From Candidatus Coatesiibacteriota bacterium (GTDB lineage: Bacteria > B130-G9): a stretch of DNA of 15,255 bases. The position numbers and the translations under genes were made by a program. The stretch lies in contig JAFGIT010000083.1 in NCBI GenBank assembly GCA_016929465.1, forward strand, positions 1 through 15,255. Reading direction: 5' to 3'. Shown piece after piece: positions 1 through 6,012 of this stretch (its first letter is position 1; the number at the start of each line of letters is the position of its first letter). The notes under the pieces were generated by a model. The model did not search any database. It was not told the DNA's origin and saw only the letters and a program-made list of their open reading frames with translations.

Positions 1-2
1 AT

Positions 3-1172
3 TATTGTCGCCAGATCATCGGGGCGTATGACGTAGAGCAGGTCTCTATTGAGGGATTAATGATCGAGGACTGCACATATTCCTGGGTAGAGTTTCCATC
101 CGGGTTGACTTTTTACAGTGGCACGGCAGTCATCTGCAATAACAGCACAATCAGCTTCAGAGACACCATCGTAACATCCAGCTATAGCGGTATCAGCTGC
201 TCTGACTGTGACCTTGAGATTGTGGGAACTGAAATCACAAAGAACTCGCAAGTCGGTCTTAGCGTCCGTGGCGATAGCTGCCTGACTATATCGCACACAA
301 TAGCGACCGGCAACAGCATCGGCATCGACTGCTTCTCAGGATGCGATGCCCAGATTCTGAATTGCCTCATAGCTGGAAACCGCGAATGTGGCATAAGCTT
401 TGGTCAAACCTCAGCCGCTATTCTGGGCACCACGATTGCTGGAAACTCCAGGCACTCCTCGACAGGTTGTGGCGTTCAAAGCAATTCGAATTCTGAGACT
501 TTCTTGAGCGATTGCATAATATGGGACAACCCTCGCACGTTCAACAGGACGCACGGCTCGATTACTGTCCAGCATAGTGATTTGGATGGGGCGTTCGAGG
601 GTGAGGGAAATATCGCATCTGACCCCATGTTCACGAGAGGGCCTCTCGGCGAATACTATCTTCACCCCGACTGCCCGTGTATAGATGCTGGAAGCCAATC
701 TGCGGAGGAAGCCGGGCTTTCGGACCGGACGACGCAAACGGACGGCACGCCGGATTCCGGCATGGTCGATATGGGCTACCATTACCCAATAGCCGAGGCG
801 GATGTCGGGGTAAGCTGCTCGCTCAATGCGGACGAATTTGCGCCTGGAGATGTGATACGGGCCTCTATGGGTTTGGAGAATAGAGGCTCGGATATCGCAG
901 TGGATATCTACGCGGTAATTGTGCTGCCGGACGGCTCGGTGATTTCGCTCATAGAGGGCGCTTTTGGGGTCGGTCTTTGGCCCTGGCACTCCGATTTGCT
1001 TCTGCCCTCGGGCTTTGCCGCCGGCCCTCAGATTATCTTCGAACTGGCCATACCACTCAGCACTGAATCTGGAGATTACTCTTTCATTGCCGCGGTCTGC
1101 TGGCCGGGGATGGAGTATTCCGGTCTGTTATCGAGCGATGAGAGCAGATTCTCGATAGCGCCGCTCGAGTGA
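3..1172 (+). CDS. Secreted right-handed beta-helix protein with C-terminal Ig-like domain (5' end missing)
   Basis: The reading frame is open to the left edge, so the N-terminus and any signal peptide lie outside the window. The first ATG in view (position 60) falls inside a beta-helix coil and is probably not the start. Counting from that Met, residues 1-160 form coils of about 22 residues with patterns such as 'EITKNSQVGLSV' and 'LIAGNRECGISF', typical of parallel beta-helix proteins. Residues 188-244 are a tail with 'GEYYLHPDCPCIDAGS' and 'VDMGYHYP', like the choice-of-anchor Q region. Residues 247-370 form a beta-sandwich-like domain ('ENRGSDIAVDIYAVIVLPDG'). The protein is rich in cysteine (15 of 370), often as paired Cys in one coil turn ('GISCSDC', 'GIDCFSGC'). 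It is probably exported and on the cell surface; its ligand is unknown. The complete relative at 3988-5985 carries the same modules in a different order. Polysaccharide binding or cleavage is possible, but I see no catalytic motif. Confidence 0.8.
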   Translation, partial: YCRQIIGAYDVEQVSIEGLMIEDCTYSWVEFPSGLTFYSGTAVICNNSTISFRDTIVTSSYSGISCSDCDLEIVGTEITKNSQVGLSVRGDSCLTISHTIATGNSIGIDCFSGCDAQILNCLIAGNRECGISFGQTSAAILGTTIAGNSRHSSTGCGVQSNSNSETFLSDCIIWDNPRTFNRTHGSITVQHSDLDGAFEGEGNIASDPMFTRGPLGEYYLHPDCPCIDAGSQSAEEAGLSDRTTQTDGTPDSGMVDMGYHYPIAEADVGVSCSLNADEFAPGDVIRASMGLENRGSDIAVDIYAVIVLPDGSVISLIEGAFGVGLWPWHSDLLLPSGFAAGPQIIFELAIPLSTESGDYSFIAAVCWPGMEYSGLLSSDESRFSIAPLE

Positions 1173-1219
1173 ATCAATACGTTATTTATCGCCTCTCGGC
1201 CACCAAGAACGGTCAATAT

Positions 1220-1276
1220 AGCCGCAAAAAAGCCCCTCCCTTTTAACTTGCTCCTCATAAACGTTTAATTGCGGCT
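1220..1276. repeat. 8-bp inverted repeat enclosing a 10-bp palindrome
   Basis: AGCCGCAA (1220-1227) and TTGCGGCT (1269-1276) are exact reverse complements 41 bp apart. Between them lies the perfect palindrome TAAACGTTTA (1258-1267). All of this is in the 168-bp gap between the first beta-helix gene and the PHP gene. No T-run follows the second arm, so it does not look like an intrinsic terminator. It may be an operator region, or chance. Confidence 0.35.
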
Positions 1277-1288
1277 GCGCAGTGGGGA

Positions 1289-1343
1289 TATACCTTTCCC
1301 GGCGAATGCTGGTTTGGCACCCTAATTAATTGGGAAAGGTATG
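1289..1343 (+). promoter_or_regulatory. Hairpin covering the ribosome binding site and start codon of the PHP gene
   Basis: ATACCTTTCCC (1290-1300) is the exact reverse complement of GGGAAAGGTAT (1332-1342). The 3' arm contains the only Shine-Dalgarno-like purine stretch (GGGAAAGG, 1332-1339) and the first bases of the start ATG (1341-1343). G-U pairs at 1289/1343, 1301/1331 and 1302/1330 could lengthen the RNA stem to about 14 pairs. In RNA this would mask initiation, which suggests translational control by a trans factor or by unfolding. The arm centres are also 42 bp apart, about four helical turns, so a DNA operator read by a looped or oligomeric repressor is the alternative. The repeat is seen directly; either role is inference. 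Confidence 0.5.
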
Positions 1344-2378
1344 ATGAAAAAAGAGCTCGCGAGCTGTCATCTGGTCTCCCCAGAAGATGGCAAGGTCCTC
1401 TCCAGGGAAGGATACCTGAAGTCGGATCTTCACGTTCACTCATCCGCTTCGCATGATGTCCTGTCGATTGCGTCTCTGAGCCCAAAGTCGCTCTATGAGA
1501 AGGCGAGGAGAAGGGGATTGGACTACATATCCTTTACCGACCACGACACTATGGACGCCTACGACTCAGTGGGCTGGGAGCGAGAGGGTCTGGTTCCCGG
1601 CGTCGAGATCAGGATCAGGGACTTGAGGCTGGTCGGGCACACACTCCACATCAACGTTTACACGCTGAGCAGGTCACAATTCAACGAGTTGAATAAAATC
1701 GCGAAGGTCGCGTGCGATCTATCACTATTCGTTCAATATTGCAGGGAAGAGAGCCTGCCGTACGTGTATAACCACCCATTCTATTTCGAGAACCACGACA
1801 GCCCCAATATCAGCGCAATACTGAATATCACGCCAATGTTCCCCGTCATCGAGTACAACATGCACAGGGTGAAGATGAAGAACAAGCTCGCGATCATGCT
1901 TGCGGAGCGGTTTGGCAAGGGCGTGATGGCAACGACGGATACCCATACCGGCGACGTGGGCAAGGCTTTCACCCTTGCGAGAGGTGCGGGCTTTGGGGAG
2001 TATTTCCGGAATGTTGCCGAGGGCAGAGCCTACTTGGTGCCGAAAGACCTCACGAAGGATGGATTGGCGAAGGAGACAAAGGACCTTCTCAGCTTCATCT
2101 CACTGTGTGGCAAGGGTGGGGAGGCTATTGGCGGCAAATGCCACTCGCCGATCGACGCGGTCGTCGAGCTTCTCGGTAACAGGGTGTTGAGAGGATCGGC
2201 AGAGCTGATAAAGATGTCAGGAGCGCTTTGCAGGGCAATTAACCGCCTTGACCTGCCCAATCGGCTCGGCAAAAGCCTTCATGACTCCCTCGCCTACGCT
2301 GCGATATTGAGATGCTATCTCGGCCATCAGAACTTCAAGGCAAGGCGGATCGGAAGCCAATTGAACTTCATGCTATAG
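1341..2378 (+). CDS. PHP-domain metal-dependent phosphoesterase-like protein
   Basis: PHP (polymerase and histidinol phosphatase) proteins use a cluster of two or three metals held by His and Asp to hydrolyse phosphoesters. The metal-ligand motifs appear in order: 'DLHVHSSASHD' (H31, H33), 'FTDHDT' (D67, H68), 'GVEI' (E89), 'VGHTLHINVY' (H100, H103), 'YNHPF' (H145) and 'TDTHTGD' (D200, H202). The catalytic domain therefore spans about residues 26-235. The remaining 110 residues are probably helical and match no domain I know. No signal peptide is visible, so it is likely cytoplasmic. Two in-frame ATGs lie side by side (1341 and 1344); the second has better spacing from GGGAAAGG, so the start is uncertain by one codon. 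The GT4 gene begins 41 nt after the stop, so the two are probably co-transcribed. As I recall, similar PHP domains are fused to GT4 domains in some deltaproteobacterial proteins, which suggests a joint role in glycan or glycolipid metabolism. The substrate is unknown. Confidence 0.85.
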   Translation: MMKKELASCHLVSPEDGKVLSREGYLKSDLHVHSSASHDVLSIASLSPKSLYEKARRRGLDYISFTDHDTMDAYDSVGWEREGLVPGVEIRIRDLRLVGHTLHINVYTLSRSQFNELNKIAKVACDLSLFVQYCREESLPYVYNHPFYFENHDSPNISAILNITPMFPVIEYNMHRVKMKNKLAIMLAERFGKGVMATTDTHTGDVGKAFTLARGAGFGEYFRNVAEGRAYLVPKDLTKDGLAKETKDLLSFISLCGKGGEAIGGKCHSPIDAVVELLGNRVLRGSAELIKMSGALCRAINRLDLPNRLGKSLHDSLAYAAILRCYLGHQNFKARRIGSQLNFML

Positions 2379-2390
2379 AGCTATATAGCT
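2379..2390. repeat. 12-bp perfect palindrome after the PHP stop codon
   Basis: AGCTATATAGCT starts one base after the TAG of the PHP gene and ends 16 bp before the ribosome binding site of the GT4 gene. It could be a small dimeric regulator site or an RNA processing feature. It has no loop and no T-run, so it is not a terminator. It may be chance. Confidence 0.3.
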
Positions 2391-2406
2391 GAGTTAATCA
2401 GAATTT

Positions 2407-2413
2407 GGGAGGA
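2407..2413 (+). promoter_or_regulatory. Ribosome binding site fixing the GT4 start at 2420
   Basis: GGGAGGA sits 6 nt before ATG 2420. An upstream in-frame TTG at 2405 overlaps this site and cannot use it. The same 11-mer ATTTGGGAGGA, with the same 6-nt spacing, precedes the second beta-helix gene at 3988. Confidence 0.85.
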
Positions 2414-2419
2414 TCGGAG

Positions 2420-3664
2420 ATGAGAGTCCTTCTTTTGTCCAATACGCTCGGTAGATGGGGCGATATAAACGGTGTCGAGTATACATACAATTCGCTCCTG
2501 CCGCATTTCAGGAAATCTGGCATCCAGGTCGATTGCGTGACCTATGGCCCAACAGAGAGCTATTTCACCGACGGCATAGTCAGCATCAGGACACACAAGC
2601 CACTCTGGCCGGTCAGGATCGACCCGACGCTCAGAATCGATCCCGCGCTCCTGCTCGACATGAATCTGCATTTCACGAATCTCGCGAGAGAGATCTACAG
2701 CAAAGACTATGATGTCGTGCACACTGCCACACCTGATCCGCTCGGGATGATCGGCAATCGGCTGGCGAAGGAACGTGGGACCCCGCTCGTCGGTGCGTAT
2801 CACACTGCCGTGGACAAATACGCCAGGATAAGGGTGGGCAAGGCACTCGGGAGCAACGCCGGCAGGATGGCGGGATTCGTAGTGAACCGCTTCCTGAAGA
2901 GCTATTACAACGAGGCCGATCTCGTTATCGTACCCTCACATTATGTAAAGGACGAGCTCTCTAAAGAGCTGAAGACACGCGTCGAGGTTCTGACCCACGG
3001 CATCGATACATACCTTTTCTCACCGGAGAAAAGAGAACGCAACGACGGCAAGGTGCAAGCCCTATACGTTGGCCGCGTGGCGCCGGAGAAGAACATGCAG
3101 CTCTTGACTGCGATCTTCTCGAAGCGGAGGGATGTTGAGCTCAAGGTCGTCGGTGACGGCCCATACCTTCAGGAGATGAAGCGAGTCGCGCCCGATGCGA
3201 CCTATACAGGGATGCTGACGGGCGAGGCATTATACAGGGCCTTTGCTGACGCAGATTTCTTCGTATTTCCTTCGAGGACAGACACTTTCGGCAACGTGGT
3301 CCTCCAGGCGCTCGGTTCGGGCTTGCCTGTGGTCGTTACAGACGGCATGGCTCCGAAGGAGCAAATCCAGCACGGCGTGACGGGCTTCGTTGCGAATGAT
3401 GATAATGACTTCTTACGGTTCGTGGACACACTCGTCTGGAGCCCGGCCCTCCGCCAGAAAATGGGTCTTGCAGCCAGGGCATACGCCGAGGGCGAGACCT
3501 GGGGCAGCGTGTTCGAGACGCTATTGACCCAGTATGAGCTGGCAGCGAAGCTGCAGAAGGACCGGCGAAGAGACCCAAGAAGAGATTATTCACCAATCCC
3601 GATGTTCGGAACGGACTACTCTCCCCTCGATATCCATCCATATTGGCCAACAGCAGGACGCTGA
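2420..3664 (+). CDS. GT4-family glycosyltransferase (GT-B fold)
   Basis: This is a 414-residue retaining glycosyltransferase that should move a sugar from a nucleotide donor to a lipid or glycan at the inner membrane face. The N-terminal acceptor domain has the glycine-containing loop 'GDINGVEYTYNSLL' (14-27) and 'GAYHTAVDKYA' (125-135). The C-terminal donor domain has 'VPSHYVKDEL' (171-180), 'THGIDTYLF' (192-200), 'YVGRVAPEKNMQLL' (216-229, R219 and K224 as phosphate-binding candidates), 'VVGDGPYL' (243-250) and 'FPSRTDTFGNVVLQALGSG' (283-301). Family members usually carry E-x7-E in this last motif; here the two positions are D288 and Q296, and Gln at the second is unusual. The pattern resembles lipid-directed GT4 enzymes such as the SQD2 and MgtA types, but the donor is unknown. 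The C-terminal 35 residues are basic and then Pro/Tyr-rich ('DRRRDPRRDY'), possibly for membrane contact. It is probably co-transcribed with the PHP gene. Confidence 0.9.
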   Translation: MRVLLLSNTLGRWGDINGVEYTYNSLLPHFRKSGIQVDCVTYGPTESYFTDGIVSIRTHKPLWPVRIDPTLRIDPALLLDMNLHFTNLAREIYSKDYDVVHTATPDPLGMIGNRLAKERGTPLVGAYHTAVDKYARIRVGKALGSNAGRMAGFVVNRFLKSYYNEADLVIVPSHYVKDELSKELKTRVEVLTHGIDTYLFSPEKRERNDGKVQALYVGRVAPEKNMQLLTAIFSKRRDVELKVVGDGPYLQEMKRVAPDATYTGMLTGEALYRAFADADFFVFPSRTDTFGNVVLQALGSGLPVVVTDGMAPKEQIQHGVTGFVANDDNDFLRFVDTLVWSPALRQKMGLAARAYAEGETWGSVFETLLTQYELAAKLQKDRRRDPRRDYSPIPMFGTDYSPLDIHPYWPTAGR

Positions 3665-3879
3665 ATAGGCATAGAGCCTGGGGGAAGTACGTCCCACATT
3701 CGTCCCTGGATCGCCCAGAATGGGCGTGACTATGGCTACCATTGTATTCCCCCTTTTCAGGGGAAGAAAATGCGGGCCATGTCTCCTTCGTCGCCAAACA
3801 CATACAATCGCACCGCGACCGGCGGACGGGAACTGGACTTCGGAACTCACCCGCAATCGAGCTCAGCCCGGGTCGGGCA

Positions 3880-3908
3880 TTGTCATCCCCAATTCATGTT
3901 GATACTAT
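3880..3908 (+). promoter_or_regulatory. Candidate sigma70-type promoter for the second beta-helix gene
   Basis: TTGTCA (3880-3885, five of six consensus bases) is separated by 17 bp from TACTAT (3903-3908, four of six, including the key first TA and last AT). An overlapping TATACT lies at 3906-3911, at a poorer 20-bp spacing. Transcription would start near 3915. It suggests this gene can be expressed independently of the PHP-GT4 pair. Confidence 0.5.
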
Positions 3909-3974
3909 ACTATCCTCACGTTACCTGCGATTATCACGTTCTTTGCCGGTAGAGCGATTATATCAGAGGGATTT

Positions 3975-3981
3975 GGGAGGA
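3975..3981 (+). promoter_or_regulatory. Ribosome binding site fixing the start at 3988
   Basis: GGGAGGA lies 6 nt before ATG 3988, and a signal peptide begins exactly there. This rules out the longer in-frame extension reaching back to 3742. Confidence 0.85.
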
Positions 3982-3987
3982 ACCAGA

Positions 3988-5985
3988 ATGAGGATAGCAG
4001 CGGTAGTAGCGGCCCTTGCCTTAACGCAATTCGTCGCCTTTGGGCAACCTTCGATTACGGTCTATACAGATGCCAGTTCCTATCAATTAGGCGAAACGAT
4101 AGAGGTCAGCCTATCCGCCGAAAATGCCGGTGAGGCGATGTCGGTCGATGTCTATGTGGGGCTCATTTTGCCCAATGGTGAGGCCTGGACCGCGAGATGG
4201 GATGGCTGGGGCTACTCGATCCAACCGTGGCTCTCGAATCATCATGTGCCAGCCGGATTCGAGATGGAACCATCGACGTTCTGGACAATCGACTTGCCCT
4301 CCTATGCGCCGCCGATCGCGAGTGACGGGGATTACGCTTTCGCGGCGCTTCTCACATATCCGGGGACGTTCGATTGGCTGGCTAATGCCAGCCTGGCACC
4401 ATTCGCGGTCGAGGAGAACATCGGCTCCCACTATTACGTGGACGCCGAGTCTGGCTCTGATGACAATGACGGTTCATCGGAATCACCCTGGCGAACCATC
4501 ACCCACGCGCTGGCGTCGGTTGATGGCTCGAAAGAGAAGCCAGTCGAGGTCCACGTCGCGGCCGGCACGTATGCGACCTCCACGAATGGCGAGACATTAC
4601 CTCTGAATATGAAGAGTTATCTCTCGCTCAGTGGTAAGGATGCCGCAACCACGATCCTAGACGCAGAAAGCGAGGCGCCGCATGTCATCTACTGCGAGAG
4701 CGTCGATAAAGCGACAATCGAGCGCCTGACGATTACTGGCGGGAATGGAGCCATATCAGGCGAGCGATTCAGCCACGGGGCGGGGATCTACTGCTGCGAG
4801 AACGGTTCCGTCTCGATCCGCCATAACACAATCTCGGGCAACGTAACTCGCGGCCCGCAGCAAGACTCCGAGGGTGGCGGAATATATTCCTTTGATACCC
4901 GCATTGAGATTGACGGTAACACCATAACAAAGAACTCAGCGGACCAAGGTGGCGCGATCACTTGCTTCTCTGACCAAGCCGTCATCCACGGCAATATCAT
5001 CTCAGGCAATCTCGCATTTAATGCAGCCGGAATATGCTGCTCAGGAACAGCGGCGACAATCACCGCGAATGTCATCACAAATAATGTCGCGAGTTCGTCA
5101 GACTGGGCCACTGCCGGGATCGAATGCTACTGGGGCAGCTACTCCATCATAGGAAACACGATCTCAAACAATTCTGTTCAGAGCCATGGCTGCGGTGCAA
5201 TGCATTTAGCTGAATGCCATTCTTGGACAATTGAGGGGAATGAGATCGCCGGTAACTCGGGAGAGTATTGCGTCAAGTTGTATGGCATATATCACGATAG
5301 TGTCGTCCGAGATAATTCCATTACTGACAACTCTGCCTACCTCGGGGGCGGGGGCCTGTTTTCCAGCGGCAGCTATGCTCAGCTACTCGTGGATGACAAT
5401 AAAATCTCGGGCAACACGGGGAGTAGAGGCGGCGGGATGTATTTCTACGGCATATATGCACCAGCTATTATCACTGGGAATTCGATATCCGGAAATTCAG
5501 CTTTTACCTACGGTGGGGGGATCTATTTGGCAGGCTGCCCGGAAGCCACGATTTTCGACAACATCATCACGGGCAATACAGCTCTGAAAGGCGGCGGCAT
5601 TTACTGCGCCGGTGATACGCCAGAAATCCGGAGCAACACGATGGTCCTCAACACGGCTCCCCAGGGCGGCGCGGTCTACAATGACAACATGAGTTCCGCG
5701 ACGGCCATTGACTGCATACTCTGGGACAACGGCGAATCGCTCTTCGACTGCATTCCGACCTATTGCTGCATAGAGAGCTCATACGGGGGGATCACCAACG
5801 TCCACGACAACCCGCTGTTCGTCCTCGGCCCCCTCGGCGATTACTACCTCGACCCGAACAGCCCCTGTATTGATACCGGAAGCCGCCTCGCAACCGACGC
5901 AGGCCTCTCTGACAGGACCACGCAAGCCGACGGCACGCCGGACGCCGGCTATGTGGATATGGGGTATCATTATCCGCTGCAGTAG
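3988..5985 (+). CDS. Secreted right-handed beta-helix protein with N-terminal Ig-like domain and DUF1565-like region
   Basis: This 665-residue exported protein starts with a signal peptide (MRIAAVVAALALTQFVAFG, likely cut before Q20). Residues 22-142 form an Ig-like domain ('DVYVGLILPNG', 'GDYAFAALLTYPG'). Residues 148-235 look like DUF1565 ('YYVDAESGSDDNDG', 'GTYATSTNGETLPL'). Residues 236-580 are about 12 beta-helix coils with the recurring pattern 'GNTISGNSA--GGGIY'. Residues 600-665 are a choice-of-anchor Q-like tail ('LGDYYLDPNSPCIDTGS') ending at 'YHYPLQ'. I see no LPXTG, PEP-CTERM or other sorting signal, so attachment to the cell, if any, is unclear. Cysteines recur at the same turn of successive coils (C269/C270, C326, C350/C351, C380, C540). 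Parallel beta-helix proteins often bind or cleave polysaccharides, but no lyase or hydrolase residues can be assigned. It is related to the truncated protein at the left edge. The radical SAM gene converges from the other side with only 27 bp between. Confidence 0.88.
   Translation: MRIAAVVAALALTQFVAFGQPSITVYTDASSYQLGETIEVSLSAENAGEAMSVDVYVGLILPNGEAWTARWDGWGYSIQPWLSNHHVPAGFEMEPSTFWTIDLPSYAPPIASDGDYAFAALLTYPGTFDWLANASLAPFAVEENIGSHYYVDAESGSDDNDGSSESPWRTITHALASVDGSKEKPVEVHVAAGTYATSTNGETLPLNMKSYLSLSGKDAATTILDAESEAPHVIYCESVDKATIERLTITGGNGAISGERFSHGAGIYCCENGSVSIRHNTISGNVTRGPQQDSEGGGIYSFDTRIEIDGNTITKNSADQGGAITCFSDQAVIHGNIISGNLAFNAAGICCSGTAATITANVITNNVASSSDWATAGIECYWGSYSIIGNTISNNSVQSHGCGAMHLAECHSWTIEGNEIAGNSGEYCVKLYGIYHDSVVRDNSITDNSAYLGGGGLFSSGSYAQLLVDDNKISGNTGSRGGGMYFYGIYAPAIITGNSISGNSAFTYGGGIYLAGCPEATIFDNIITGNTALKGGGIYCAGDTPEIRSNTMVLNTAPQGGAVYNDNMSSATAIDCILWDNGESLFDCIPTYCCIESSYGGITNVHDNPLFVLGPLGDYYLDPNSPCIDTGSRLATDAGLSDRTTQADGTPDAGYVDMGYHYPLQ
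4693..5727 (+). repeat. Tandem beta-helix coil repeats within the coding sequence
   Basis: About 12 degenerate protein-level repeats of 22-30 residues, residues 236-580 of the secreted protein. Each has the core 'GN-I-GN-A---GGGIY'. Loops vary in length after the N-S/T-A step and strands keep the turn Asn and Gly residues. Repetition at the DNA level is weak, so the coils are not a recent expansion. Confidence 0.75.
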
Positions 5986-6012
5986 GAGGCGGGGAGAAGG
6001 GAGAAGGCGCTT

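Larger units (their letters stand above)
3665..3987. other. 323-bp intergenic region upstream of the second beta-helix gene
   Basis: No supported gene lies here, although the frame of the downstream gene stays open through part of it. Two compact hairpins are visible: CGCCCA-GAA-TGGGCG (3712-3726) and TTCCCC-(7 nt)-GGGGAA (3747-3765). Neither is followed by a T-run, so they are not standard terminators, though the first could aid termination of the GT4 transcript. A candidate promoter (3880-3908) and a strong ribosome binding site (3975-3981) occupy the right end, giving a leader of roughly 70 nt. Confidence 0.6.

Noticed and set aside
411-989. 192-codon open frame on the minus strand
   Set aside because: It is antisense to the beta-helix gene, Arg-rich, with no recognisable domain.
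1228-1244. AAAAG-(7 nt)-CTTTT as a terminator for the first gene or its antisense
   Set aside because: The stem is only 5 A/T-rich pairs and would consume the T-run itself.
1243-1269. Possible promoter TTAACT with TTTAAT upstream of the PHP gene
   Set aside because: The spacer is only 15 bp and the -35 element is weak; the match is no better than expected by chance.
2405-2419. TTG start five codons upstream for the GT4 gene
   Set aside because: It overlaps the GGGAGGA site used by ATG 2420.
3747-3765. TTCCCC/GGGGAA hairpin as a transcription terminator
   Set aside because: No T-run follows on either strand.
3742-3987. In-frame N-terminal extension of the second beta-helix protein by 82 codons
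   Set aside because: ATG 3988 has a strong ribosome binding site at 6 nt and begins a clear signal peptide; the extension is not protein-like and contains the candidate promoter.
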